A stretch of 53,089 nt of DNA from Faecalibacterium longum CLA-AA-H243 (GCF_020687245.1 NZ_JAJEQG010000019.1:1-53089); one strand, 5' to 3'. Positions 35,379-43,754 are shown, counted from the stretch's first letter. Made by a program: numbers and translations. The notes: generated by a model not told the origin, from the sequence alone.

Positions 35379-37151
35379 ATGGATGAAGCAACAAAACTGC
35401 CCATCGGGCCGGAAGAGGTGGCTGAGGCTGCGCAGATCTTGCAGCGGTACAAGGCGGGCAAGGCCGCGCTGGACAAGCGCCTGGTGGACAACGAACTGTG
35501 GTTCCGGATGGGACACTGGAAGAACTACCAGAACCCCATGATGGAGGGCAAACCCCAGCCGTCCAGCGGCTGGTTGTTCAACTCCATCGCCAACAAGCAT
35601 GCCGACGCGATGGACAACTACCCCAGTCCCAACGTCCTGCCCCGTGCCGAGGACGACGAGGCAGCGGCACAGGCGCTTTCCAGCGTGCTGCCCGTGGTGC
35701 TGGAACAGGCTGACTATGAGCGGGTGTACAGCGACACCTGGTGGCGCAAGCTCAAGCAGGGAACCGGAGTCAAAGGCGTGTTCTGGGATTCGGAGCAGCG
35801 GGGCGGTGTGGGCGAGATCGCCATCCGGCCCATGAACCTGCTGATGCTCTACTGGGAGCCGGGCGTGGACAATATTCAGGCGTCGCCCCACTTTTTCTCG
35901 CTGAGTCTGGCCGACACGGCTCAGCTGGAAAGCCGCTGGCCCCAGCTGGCCGGACATACTGCCAGCGTGCTGGACGTGCCGCATTACATCCACGACGGCG
36001 GCCTTGATACCAGCGACAAGAGCGTCGTGGTGGACTGGTACTACAAAAAGCTTTCCCCCGAGGGCAGGAGCGTCCTGCACTACTGCAAGTTCTGCAATGG
36101 CGTGGTGCTCTACGCCAGCGAGAACGACCCGGCGCTGGCCGAAAGAGGCTTCTACGACCACGGCAAGTATCCCTTTGTGTTCGACGCGCTGTTCATGGAA
36201 GAGGACAGCCCGGCGGGCTTCGGGTACATCGATGTGATGAAGGAGTGCCAGACCGCCATCGACAAGATGAACCACGCCATGGACGAGAACGTCCTGCTCT
36301 CGTCCCGCCAGCGGTATGTGCTGAGCGACACGGCGGGCGTCAATGAGGAAGAGCTGACTGACCTGTCGCGGGACATCATCCATGTGGTGGGGCGCCTGAA
36401 CGACGACAGTTTCCGGCCGTTGCAGACGGCGGGTCTGCAGGGCAACAGCCTGAGCTACCGCAACAGCCGCATCGAGGAGCTGAAGGAGATCAGCGGAAAC
36501 CGTGACATGACCCAGGGCGGCACCGCAGGCGGCGTGACGGCAGCTTCGGCCATCGCGGCCTTGCAGGAGGCGGGTTCGAAGCTCAGCCGGGATATGCTCA
36601 AGAGCGCTTACAGGGCATTTGCCAAAGAGTGCTACCTTATCATCGAGCTGATGAGGCAGTTCTACGACGAGGAGCGCATCTTCCGCATCACCGGCAAGAG
36701 CGGCGAGAGCGAGTTCGTCCGCTTTTCGGGCCAGGTGCTCCGCGCCCAGCCTGCAAGAGTCGTGGGCGGCGTGGAGCTGGGCAGTCATGAGCCGGTGTTC
36801 GACATCGTGGTGAGTGCGGAGAAAAAGTCCACCTTCTCCCGCCTGTCGCAGAACGAGACGGCCAAGGAGTGCTATCAGCTGGGCTTTTTCGCCCCGGCCA
36901 ACGCCGACGCCGCGCTGGCGGCGCTGGAAATGATGGACTTTGAGGGCATCGAAAAGGTGCGCCAGAGGGTGCGTCAGAACGGCACCCTTGCCCAGCAGCT
37001 GGCGCAGATGCAGGCCCAGATGGCCCAGCTGACGGGTCTGCTGGAAGTGCAGAAAAAGTCCAAAGCCCCCAAGCTCAGCGGCCCGGCACAGGAGCTGAGC
37101 ACGGCTGCAATGGCGAGGGCGATGAAGACGCAGAAAGGAGAAATGAGATGA
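35379..37151 (+). CDS. Phage portal protein (podovirus-like)
   Basis: 590 residues. Features of large podovirus-type portals: WFRMGHWKNYQNP and GWLFNSIANKHADAMDNYPSPNVLP near the N-terminus, then DWYYKKLSPEGR, FGYIDVMKECQTAIDKMNHAMDENVL and EISGNRDMTQGGTAGGVTAASAIAALQEAG, the late helical part. The C-terminal 60 residues are Gln/Met-rich coiled coil. It forms the ring through which DNA enters and leaves the capsid and docks the terminase. GAAGGAG lies upstream, and its stop overlaps the next start by 4 bp. Confidence 0.9.
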   Translation: MDEATKLPIGPEEVAEAAQILQRYKAGKAALDKRLVDNELWFRMGHWKNYQNPMMEGKPQPSSGWLFNSIANKHADAMDNYPSPNVLPRAEDDEAAAQALSSVLPVVLEQADYERVYSDTWWRKLKQGTGVKGVFWDSEQRGGVGEIAIRPMNLLMLYWEPGVDNIQASPHFFSLSLADTAQLESRWPQLAGHTASVLDVPHYIHDGGLDTSDKSVVVDWYYKKLSPEGRSVLHYCKFCNGVVLYASENDPALAERGFYDHGKYPFVFDALFMEEDSPAGFGYIDVMKECQTAIDKMNHAMDENVLLSSRQRYVLSDTAGVNEEELTDLSRDIIHVVGRLNDDSFRPLQTAGLQGNSLSYRNSRIEELKEISGNRDMTQGGTAGGVTAASAIAALQEAGSKLSRDMLKSAYRAFAKECYLIIELMRQFYDEERIFRITGKSGESEFVRFSGQVLRAQPARVVGGVELGSHEPVFDIVVSAEKKSTFSRLSQNETAKECYQLGFFAPANADAALAALEMMDFEGIEKVRQRVRQNGTLAQQLAQMQAQMAQLTGLLEVQKKSKAPKLSGPAQELSTAAMARAMKTQKGEMR

Positions 37152-38101
37152 TAAAAGTAAACTACACCGAGCTGGATGGCCCGGCAGGCCCCACCTGTCG
37201 GCTGGAAGCTTCGGGCCATGCGGGCTATGCCCCCGCCGGGCAGGACATCGTGTGTGCGGGGGCCAGCACCCTGATGCAGACCCTCTGCGCCCTGCTGGCG
37301 GGCGAGGAAGGCACCAGGAGCGGCGTGTGGGATGAGCCGGACGGCCCGCGTCTGGCCGTGACGGCGGCAGCACCCCAGAAGCCGTGGGTGGAGGGGGCGT
37401 TCGAATTTGCAAAGGCGGGCTTTGCTCTGCTGGCAGAACGCTACCCGGACAATGTCCGCTTCGCCGATTTGAGCGGACGGGGAGAACAGTCGATGGTGGA
37501 TCTGCAGCTCTTTGCCTCGGAGGGCGGCGATGCCGCCGCCCCCTCCGCTCCTGCCCTCAGCCATGCACAGGCTCAGCAGGCCATCGCCTCCGGGACTATG
37601 AAGGCGGATGAGGGCCGGGAAGCTTCGGATGTGCCGACACCGGCGGCAGTGCAGGAGCCGGAAGAGCGTCCTGCACCGCCCGAACGCCCTGCGCCGCTGC
37701 CGCTCCCGCCCATCCCGGGCCTGAGAGAGGGCGCGAACACCGTCCGCGCCCTCCACGCCCGCTGGGCGGCGGAAGAGGCGATGCTTCGCCGGGATATGCC
37801 GGATTTTTCGCTCAAGCAGGAGCTGGCGAACCCCGAGATGCGCCGCCTGATGGAGCTGCCCGGGATGCGGATGGGTGACGCCTACCGTCTGGCCCACTAC
37901 AACGACGCTCTGCGTCAGACCGCCCAGACCGTGGAGCAGGGCGTTGTGGAGCGCATCCGCCAGCGTTCGGCCCGCCCGGCGGAAAACGGTACCAGCCCCG
38001 GTGGTGCGGCCATCACCCGGGCCGATGTGGCCAGCATGACCCGCGCCCAGCGTGAGGCACTGGAACGCCGTGCGATGCACGGGGTGAAGATCAGTTTTTG
38101 A
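37148..38101 (+). CDS. Prp-type cysteine protease fused to scaffold-like region with internal LQLFA site
   Basis: 317 residues. Residues 1-107 match the ribosomal-processing cysteine protease Prp: SGHAGYAPAGQDIVCAGAST gives His24 and Cys36, 12 apart as in Staphylococcus Prp, and the rest of the fold follows (VEGAFEFAKAGFALLAERYPDNV). Next comes MVDLQLFASEGG with LQLFA at 119-123, the kind of site Prp cuts in L27 and some phage proteins. Residues 125-317 are Ala/Pro/Glu-rich, then helical, like a scaffold. The gene lies between portal and capsid, the normal scaffold-protease place. Inference: the protein releases its own scaffold and also trims the capsid. It could instead be a stand-alone regulator. 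Confidence 0.88.
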   Translation: MIKVNYTELDGPAGPTCRLEASGHAGYAPAGQDIVCAGASTLMQTLCALLAGEEGTRSGVWDEPDGPRLAVTAAAPQKPWVEGAFEFAKAGFALLAERYPDNVRFADLSGRGEQSMVDLQLFASEGGDAAAPSAPALSHAQAQQAIASGTMKADEGREASDVPTPAAVQEPEERPAPPERPAPLPLPPIPGLREGANTVRALHARWAAEEAMLRRDMPDFSLKQELANPEMRRLMELPGMRMGDAYRLAHYNDALRQTAQTVEQGVVERIRQRSARPAENGTSPGGAAITRADVASMTRAQREALERRAMHGVKISF

Positions 38102-38129
38102 AAATTTTGATACAGAAAGGACAAATGAC

Positions 38130-39149
38130 ATGAAAAACTACAACCTGAAGATGGACCTCCAGCTCTTTGCCGACCCTTCTGCCAGCCTGCAGAACACCAC
38201 CGGCACCATGACCAACGAGATGAAGACCTTCTACGAGAAGCGTCTTATCGACCAGGCAGAGCCCCGTCTGGTGCATGACCAGTTCGCGGACTACTATCCC
38301 GTACCCCAGAACGGCGGCAAGACCATTGAGTTCCGCAAGTACGACAGCCTGCCCAAGGCCGATACCCCGCTGACCGAGGGCGTGACTCCCAACGGCCAAA
38401 CCCTGAATGTGACCACCATCACCAGCGACCTGCACCAGTACGGCGGCTGGACTCCGCTCACCGATGTGCTGCAGATGACGGCCATCGACAACAATGTGGT
38501 ACAGGCCACCCGCGTTCTGGCAAGCCAGGCGGGCCGCACCATGGACAGCATCACCCGCGATGTGCTGGCCGGCGGCACCAACGTCATCTATGCGCCGAAG
38601 CTTTCCGCAGACGGCACCGAGACTGCCGTCACCAGCCGCAAGGCGCTGGACAAGAGCTGCACCCTGACCCCGAAGCTGTTCTTCCAGGCTGCGGCACAGC
38701 TGGGCGCGATGAACGCTGACCCCATCGGCGACAGCTACATCGCCATCATCCATCCCTACGCCGCCTACGACCTCAAGACCTGCAAGGAGTTCATCGAGGC
38801 CCACAAGTACGCCGACCCCGACACCATGTACCGCGGCGAGATCGGCAAGCTGGGCAACATCCGCTTCATCGAGACCAGCGAGGCGAAGATCTGGAAGGAC
38901 GCTACCTGTCCGGAGGGTCTGGCCGTCTTTGGCACCCTCGTGCTGGGCGCCCACGCCTACGGCGTCACCGAGCTGGAAGGCGGCGGCCTGGAGCACATCG
39001 TCAAGCAGCTGGGCTACGGCGACGATCCGCTGAACCAGCGCGCCTCTGTGGGCTGGAAGGGTATGCGCGCCGCCGAGCGTCTGGTGGAGCAGTACATGGT
39101 GCGCATCGAGAGCGTGTCCAGCTATTCCACCACTGCGGCGGCAAACTGA
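38130..39149 (+). CDS. N4-gp56-family major capsid protein with N-terminal LQLFA motif
   Basis: 339 residues. DQFADYYPVPQNGGKTIEFRKYDSLPKADTPLTEG, YGGWTPLTDVLQMTAID and the GEIGKLGNIRFIETSEA region are typical of N4-gp56-type capsid proteins. The first residues, MKNYNLKMDLQLFADP, carry LQLFA at 10-14, like the cleaved leader of L27 in Firmicutes, so the mature protein may begin at Ala14. The putative protease is encoded directly upstream. AGAAAGGAC precedes the start. The sequence is intact, and the protein would build the icosahedral shell. Confidence 0.93.
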   Translation: MKNYNLKMDLQLFADPSASLQNTTGTMTNEMKTFYEKRLIDQAEPRLVHDQFADYYPVPQNGGKTIEFRKYDSLPKADTPLTEGVTPNGQTLNVTTITSDLHQYGGWTPLTDVLQMTAIDNNVVQATRVLASQAGRTMDSITRDVLAGGTNVIYAPKLSADGTETAVTSRKALDKSCTLTPKLFFQAAAQLGAMNADPIGDSYIAIIHPYAAYDLKTCKEFIEAHKYADPDTMYRGEIGKLGNIRFIETSEAKIWKDATCPEGLAVFGTLVLGAHAYGVTELEGGGLEHIVKQLGYGDDPLNQRASVGWKGMRAAERLVEQYMVRIESVSSYSTTAAAN

Positions 39150-39170
39150 GCCGGCCGGAAAGGAGAAGCT

Positions 39171-39386
39171 ATGGCAGAAAAGAAGAATGTCCGCATCCGG
39201 CTGTTCAAGGACAACAGCCGGTACAAGGGCGATCTGTTCGTGAGCGTCAACGGCGTGAACTACAAGATCCGCCGGGGCGTGGAGGTGGAAGTGCCGCCTG
39301 AAGTGGCCGAGGTGCTGGAACACAGCCAGCAGCAGGACGAGTACACCGCCGCCCGCATCGCTGCGGCAGAGACTGCGGCCCAGTAA
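39171..39386 (+). CDS. Small phage structural protein of unknown function
   Basis: 71 residues: basic N-terminus KKNVRIRLFKDNSRYKGDLFVSVNG, then NYKIRRGVEVEVPPEVAEVLE and an Ala/Gln-rich tail. A beta-rich core with a proline turn suggests a head decoration or completion protein; proteins like this often follow N4-gp56 capsids in clostridial phage modules. It ends just before the internal terminator. Confidence 0.75.
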   Translation: MAEKKNVRIRLFKDNSRYKGDLFVSVNGVNYKIRRGVEVEVPPEVAEVLEHSQQQDEYTAARIAAAETAAQ

Positions 39387-39399
39387 AATAAGACAACGC

Positions 39400-39445
39400 G
39401 GCCCGGCAGAAACGGCGGAGAAGGCCGCTTCTGCCGGGCCTTTTT
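39400..39445 (+). terminator. Terminator inside the phage module, after the capsid genes
   Basis: Perfect 12-bp arms GGCCCGGCAGAA (39400-39411) and TTCTGCCGGGCC (39429-39440) around a 17-nt loop, then TTTTT. It should reduce transcription of the downstream tail genes relative to capsid, a usual arrangement in phages. Confidence 0.85.
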
Positions 39446-39469
39446 GGAAAAAGCGAAAGGAGGCTTTTT

Positions 39470-39853
39470 ATGACGGTAGGAGAAGCGATGGAGCGAGCCG
39501 AAGAGCTGCGCCCGGGCAGCCGTGTCGCGGCCCGCACCCGGCAGCGCTGGCTGTGCGAGGTGGACGGGATGCTGCGGGAGAAATTTTTCCGGCCCAGCAG
39601 CGCCGACAGCCGGGAGGGCGTGGGCGCGGACATTGCGTGGGACAACGGCCTGCGGGATGACGACGTGCTGCTGGTGCCGCCGCCCTTCGACAGCCTGTAC
39701 CCGCACTATCTGTGCGCCATGACGGACGCCGCGCTGGGCGAGAACGACCGGTACGCCGGTGAGCAGGCTCAGTACAACGGCATCTTAGCCGAACTGGCCG
39801 CGTGGCTGCGGCGGAAGAATCTGCCCACCCGGGGCTGCAGCTGGCGTTGGTAA
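39470..39853 (+). CDS. Phage head-tail connector-like protein
   Basis: 127 residues, mostly helical: MTVGEAMERAEELRPG, then a Trp/Arg-rich region, and SLYPHYLCAMTDAALGENDRYAGEQAQYNGILAELAAWLRR near the C-terminus, the shape of small adaptor or connector proteins that bind the portal. AAAGGAGG precedes it. Family match is by position and helix pattern only. Confidence 0.65.
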   Translation: MTVGEAMERAEELRPGSRVAARTRQRWLCEVDGMLREKFFRPSSADSREGVGADIAWDNGLRDDDVLLVPPPFDSLYPHYLCAMTDAALGENDRYAGEQAQYNGILAELAAWLRRKNLPTRGCSWRW

Positions 39854-39865
39854 GGAGGGAGAAAG

Positions 39866-41749
39866 ATGATACTTTCGAACCGGAACGGCCTGAAAAACAC
39901 ACGGAACATGCTGCGGGTGTTCGGCGGGCTGAACGAGACGTACAGCTGCACCGAGGCAGAGTACAGCGCGGGCATCAACTTTTCGGCCCGGAATTTCCCG
40001 GCCCTGAGCACCCGTCTGCCCCGGCGGAAGCTGCGGGAGGAAGCAGACCTGAACGGGATGTATCACCTGAACGGCCTGTTGACCGTCTGCGGCAGAGACC
40101 TCGTCTACACGCCGGATGATGCTGATGAGATGGAAGTGACCCTGAAAGACACCGTGGAGAACGGCAGGAAAACGCTGGTGGGCATCGGAACGAAGATCCT
40201 GATCTTCCCGGACAAGCTGGCTTTCGACACTGCCAGCCGGAAGGTGAGCGCTCTGGGCGCGGTGTGGTCGGGCAAAAACACCAGCGTAGAGTTTGCACCC
40301 TGCGACGCGGAAGGCAAGGTCTACGAGGTGAGTGGCTGCGGCCCTGCTGAACCCGACAAGCCGACGGACGGCCAGCTTTTCCTGCGGGTGGAAGACCCGG
40401 AAAAGCCATGGAGCAGCGAGAGCACGCTGGAAGTATATAGTGAGGCGTCCGGCAACTGGTCGGCGGTGGTGCTGGACTACTGCCGCATCTCGGCAAAGGG
40501 GGTGGGAACAGACTTTGCAGCAGAGGACACCGTGACCCTCACCGGCTCTGCAGCAGAACAGGCCGGGCAGTGGAACGAGCTGGACGGCGACCGCATCGTC
40601 TACGACGCCGGCGCAGATGCTCTGCGCGTCAAGGCCGACCCGGGCGGCGAGTGGTTCTATGGCCGTCTGACCCGCACCGGCGCAGCGGTAAGATGGGTGA
40701 GTCTGGACGGCAGCGTCAGCCGGGAGTTCGTCTCGGCAGAGGTGGTGGAGCTGGAACGCCGGGTGCCGGATATGGACTACCTGACCGAGTGCGACAACCG
40801 GGTGTGGGGATGCTCCAACAAGGAGAACGTCATCTACGCCTGCAAGCTGGGCGACCCCACCAACTGGTTCTCCTACCGGGGTATTGCCGCCGACAGCTAT
40901 GCTGTGACCGTGGGCAGCGACGGGGCATTTACCGGCGCGGCTACCTGTATGGGATACGCGCTTTTCTTCAAGGAAAACACCCTTCACAAGCTTTACGGCT
41001 CCAAGCCCTCGGATTTCCAGCTCAGCAGCCTGCGCTGCCGGGGAGTGGCAAAGGGCGCTGCCCGGAGCCTCTGCGTCATCAACGAGACACTTTATTATCT
41101 CTCGCCCGACGGCGTGATGGCCTGGGACGGCAGCATCCCCACCAAAGTCTCGACGGCCCTCGACCCGGCCCGGCTGCGGAACGTGAAGTCGGCGCTGGGC
41201 GGCGCGCTGGACGGGCGGTATTATCTGCACCTCGTGCGGGGCAGCGGCGAAGCCCAGGCCGTGCGGCTGCTGGTCTACGACACCGAGCGGGGGCTCTGGC
41301 AGGAGGAAGATGTCTGCTCCTACGAGATGGCCGGAAGCGGCGGGCAGCTCTATCTCTGGGACGGAAAGGCCATCTGGGCCGCAGATGCAGACCGGGAGGA
41401 GAACTGGCAGCAGGCGGGCGGTATCGAGGACGGCGTGAGCTTCGAGCTCGTCAGCGGGAACATCGGGCTGGACAGCCCGGAAGAGCTGTATCTCTCCCGG
41501 CTGACGCTCCGGCTCGAGGCCGAGGTGAAGAGCCGCATCGAGGTGGCTGTGAGTTACGACAGCGGAGCGTGGGAGACACTGGCCCAGCTGACCGCCGACG
41601 GGCGGCGCTGCTTCGATGTTCCGTTTGTGCCGAGGCGGTGCGGGAGCCTGCGGTTCCGGCTGAAGGGCAGAGGTCAGCTCACCCTGCGCAGCCTGACCCG
41701 GACGAGCGCCGCCGCGAAGGGCGGCATTCTGGCACAGGAGGTGAACTGA
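39866..41749 (+). CDS. Large phage tail protein, tail-hub or stabilization-type candidate
   Basis: 627 residues, mostly short beta strands: RNMLRVFGGLNETYSCTEAEYS, then repeated GxxxxxW-type blades such as TECDNRVWGCSNKENVIYACKLGDPTNWFSY, YYLSPDGVMAWDG and GGQLYLWDGKAIWAADADRE. This looks like a beta-propeller, as in the P22-type tail-stabilization proteins that bind below the portal. AAGGAGGGAG precedes the start. No receptor-binding or enzymatic motif is visible. Role inferred from order and fold pattern. Confidence 0.62.
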   Translation: MILSNRNGLKNTRNMLRVFGGLNETYSCTEAEYSAGINFSARNFPALSTRLPRRKLREEADLNGMYHLNGLLTVCGRDLVYTPDDADEMEVTLKDTVENGRKTLVGIGTKILIFPDKLAFDTASRKVSALGAVWSGKNTSVEFAPCDAEGKVYEVSGCGPAEPDKPTDGQLFLRVEDPEKPWSSESTLEVYSEASGNWSAVVLDYCRISAKGVGTDFAAEDTVTLTGSAAEQAGQWNELDGDRIVYDAGADALRVKADPGGEWFYGRLTRTGAAVRWVSLDGSVSREFVSAEVVELERRVPDMDYLTECDNRVWGCSNKENVIYACKLGDPTNWFSYRGIAADSYAVTVGSDGAFTGAATCMGYALFFKENTLHKLYGSKPSDFQLSSLRCRGVAKGAARSLCVINETLYYLSPDGVMAWDGSIPTKVSTALDPARLRNVKSALGGALDGRYYLHLVRGSGEAQAVRLLVYDTERGLWQEEDVCSYEMAGSGGQLYLWDGKAIWAADADREENWQQAGGIEDGVSFELVSGNIGLDSPEELYLSRLTLRLEAEVKSRIEVAVSYDSGAWETLAQLTADGRRCFDVPFVPRRCGSLRFRLKGRGQLTLRSLTRTSAAAKGGILAQEVN

Positions 41750-41751
41750 AC

Positions 41752-41940
41752 ATGGCAAGTGTCACGGGACTTTCGAAGATCGGACTGCCCCATCTGAGCG
41801 AGAACATGGACGCGGAGGATGCCCGCGCCATCCGTAACTACTTATACCAGATGCAGGAGCAATTACAATATGTGCTCTGCAATCTGGACGTGGAAAATAT
41901 GTCGGAGCCGCTGCGCGCCCGGCTGAACAGCATCCAGTGA
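41752..41940 (+). CDS. Small phage protein, 62 residues
   Basis: ATG at 41752 starts MASVTGLSKIGLPHLSENMD and ends at 41940 after LRARLNSIQ. CAGGAGG lies upstream, overlapping the end of the tail gene, so it is co-translated. Helical, with NYLYQMQEQLQYVLCNLDVENM as an amphipathic stretch. A candidate small tail or plug protein; family unknown. Confidence 0.7.
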   Translation: MASVTGLSKIGLPHLSENMDAEDARAIRNYLYQMQEQLQYVLCNLDVENMSEPLRARLNSIQ

Positions 41941-41953
41941 GAAAGGAGAATTT

Positions 41954-43264
41954 ATGAGCACCGAGAAAAAGAAAGAACAGCAGCTGCTGGAAGATGTGAC
42001 TGCCCAGCCTGCAGTCCAGTCCTCCTACAGCACGGCGGGACTGAACAGCCGCAAAGAGGTGGAGAATGCACTGACAAATGCGGTGTACACCCCCGGCCAG
42101 AGCGTCACCGACGCAGCAGCGGACCTGAAAAACTGGCAGCAGAACCGTCCGGGCAAGTATGAGAGCACCTATCAGGGCCGCATCGAAGACCTCATCGGTC
42201 AGCTGCTGGAGCGGAACAGCTTCCAGTACAGCTATGCACAGGACCCGCTCTACCGCCAGTATGCCCAGCAGTACACCCAGAACGCCCGCAACGCCAGCGC
42301 GGACGCCGCCGCACAGGCTGCGGCCCTCACCGGCGGCTACGGCTCCAGCTATGCGGCCAGTGTGGCCCAGCAGGCGTACCAGCAGCAGATGGGCGCGCTG
42401 AACGACGCCCTGCCGTCCCTCTACCGGCTGGCGTTGGACACCTACAACAGTGAGGGCGACGATGTCGTGACCCGAATCGACCAGCTCAACACGCAGGAGC
42501 AGAACGCACAGGCGCAGTATAACGCGGAGCTGTCGGACTATTACAGTCAGCTCGACCGGAAGGGCAGCGCCTACAATGCTGCCTACGAGCAGGACTATGG
42601 TCGCTATCAGGACTATCTGGGCCGGCTGGACACCCTGTACGGCTACTATTCCAATCAGGAGCAGCAGGCCATCGCCAAGCGCCAGCAGACGTTCAATAAT
42701 GTGCTGAGCATTCTGGGCGTTATCGGCGACGCGGTGCAGCTGGCCATCACCGGGACCACCGGCATCGGCTCGCTGGTGGGTACGCTGGCCAACACCGGGT
42801 ATAATATGTATGCCAAAGACCGCGCCTACGCGGCCGAGCGTGCTGACGCTGCGTGGGACCAACAGATGCAGGAGACCCAGCGGCAGGACAGCCTTGCCCA
42901 GCAGAAGTACAAGAACGAGCAGGCGGAGCGGCAGTATCAGGACACCCTGCGCCAGCAGGAGTTCAACAACAATGTGACCAGCGAAAAGCTGAATATCGCC
43001 AAGGGCGAATGGGCGCTCAAGCAGTCCAAGGCAGCCCAGAGCGCCCAGCAGGCTGCGGCAAACGCCGGGGCAAAGAGTGCGGGCAGTTCGGGAGGCTCGG
43101 GCAGCGGGTCGGTGCTGTCGTCCGGAGGCGGCACCATCGTACCTTACAGCGCAGCCCGCCTCTACCGGCAGGGCAGGAGCGACACGGCCATCCGCAGCGA
43201 ACTGCTGAAGGAGGGCTACTCCAACGATGAGGTCGCCAATATCCTAAAGCAGTTGGGAAGCTGA
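41954..43264 (+). CDS. Phage internal/ejection-type protein candidate
   Basis: 436 residues, very rich in Gln, Ala and Tyr with long helices (residues 90-320) and repeated YxxY/QQ patterns such as YRQYAQQYTQNARN and YGYYSNQEQQAIAKRQQ. Around residues 250-285 is a hydrophobic Gly-rich segment (VIGDAVQLAITGTTGIGSLVGTLANTGYNM) that could insert in a membrane. This composition is typical of podovirus internal proteins that are ejected to form a channel. The tail end SGGSGSGS is a flexible linker before a small domain, RQGRSDTAIRSELLKEGYSNDEVANIL. AAAGGAG precedes it. Confidence 0.6.
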   Translation: MSTEKKKEQQLLEDVTAQPAVQSSYSTAGLNSRKEVENALTNAVYTPGQSVTDAAADLKNWQQNRPGKYESTYQGRIEDLIGQLLERNSFQYSYAQDPLYRQYAQQYTQNARNASADAAAQAAALTGGYGSSYAASVAQQAYQQQMGALNDALPSLYRLALDTYNSEGDDVVTRIDQLNTQEQNAQAQYNAELSDYYSQLDRKGSAYNAAYEQDYGRYQDYLGRLDTLYGYYSNQEQQAIAKRQQTFNNVLSILGVIGDAVQLAITGTTGIGSLVGTLANTGYNMYAKDRAYAAERADAAWDQQMQETQRQDSLAQQKYKNEQAERQYQDTLRQQEFNNNVTSEKLNIAKGEWALKQSKAAQSAQQAAANAGAKSAGSSGGSGSGSVLSSGGGTIVPYSAARLYRQGRSDTAIRSELLKEGYSNDEVANILKQLGS

Positions 43265-43274
43265 AAAATACGAA

Positions 43275-43320
43275 AAGGCCGCAGCGTAGAACACGGAAAG
43301 GTGCTCTGGGCTGCGGCCTT
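43275..43320 (+). terminator. Terminator at the end of the phage module
   Basis: Arms AAGGCCGCAGC (43275-43285) and GCTGCGGCCTT (43310-43320), 24-nt loop, then GGTTTGTTT. It lies 10 bp after the last phage gene. Confidence 0.75.
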
Positions 43321-43365
43321 GGTTTGTTTATAAAGTAGAAGAGGAGGGAGAGTAGCTCACGAGTT

Positions 43366-43419
43366 GCGCTTGCTGATTTTTCCGCAGCCCCTTGGCGGGG
43401 CCTTGAAAAATCAGAGCGC
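43366..43419. repeat. Structured intergenic element between phage module and tRNA genes
   Basis: GCGCT-TG-CTGATTTTTC pairs with GAAAAATCAGAGCGC (15 bp with a 2-nt bulge), and an inner GCCCC/GGGGC stem caps it. Flanks hold AGGAGGGAG and CACCTCCCT, which could extend the fold. It encodes nothing obvious. It may be a palindromic repeat of the genome or a phage boundary trace. Confidence 0.5.
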
Positions 43420-43492
43420 GGCCCCAGCCTCACCTCCCTGTTTCCGCCGCAGGCGGCGGTCGGTTCGGCTGCACTGGGCATCCCCACAATAG

Positions 43493-43528
43493 AAAAAGAC
43501 CCGCAAGCATATGCTCGCGGGTCTTTTT
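43493..43528 (-). terminator. Terminator of the tRNA operon
   Basis: AAAAAGACCCGC (43493-43504) and GCGGGTCTTTTT (43517-43528). Symmetric, so it can end transcripts from both sides: tRNA genes read leftward and phage genes read rightward. Confidence 0.85.
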
Positions 43529-43530
43529 AG

Positions 43531-43608
43531 TGGGGTGCCCAGTGGGACTCGAACCCACGGTCTCCAGATCCACAATCTGGCGCGTTAACCGACTACGCTA
43601 TGGGCACC
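43531..43608 (-). tRNA. tRNA-His (GTG anticodon)
   Basis: On the minus strand the acceptor arm GTGCCCA pairs with TGGGCAC, the anticodon loop is TTGTGGA (GTG), and the T arm is GTGGGTTCGAGTCCCAC. An extra G at 43608 faces the discriminator C, as required for tRNA-His, and CCA is encoded at 43531-43533. Confidence 0.96.
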
Positions 43609-43615
43609 ACATCAA

Positions 43616-43689
<74 letters not shown>

Positions 43690-43754
43690 ACGTTGTTATC
43701 CCATTGGGTTCTGATATGGTTCGCAGCTGTAAGTCGAAGCACGCTGCGAGAAGT

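Noticed and set aside
33441-37412. A 1323-codon open frame on the minus strand
   Set aside because: Antisense shadow of terminase and portal genes; no domains and no ribosome site.
43366-43419. A riboswitch or attenuator
   Set aside because: No gene follows in a suitable orientation and no known aptamer pattern is visible; it lies between terminators.
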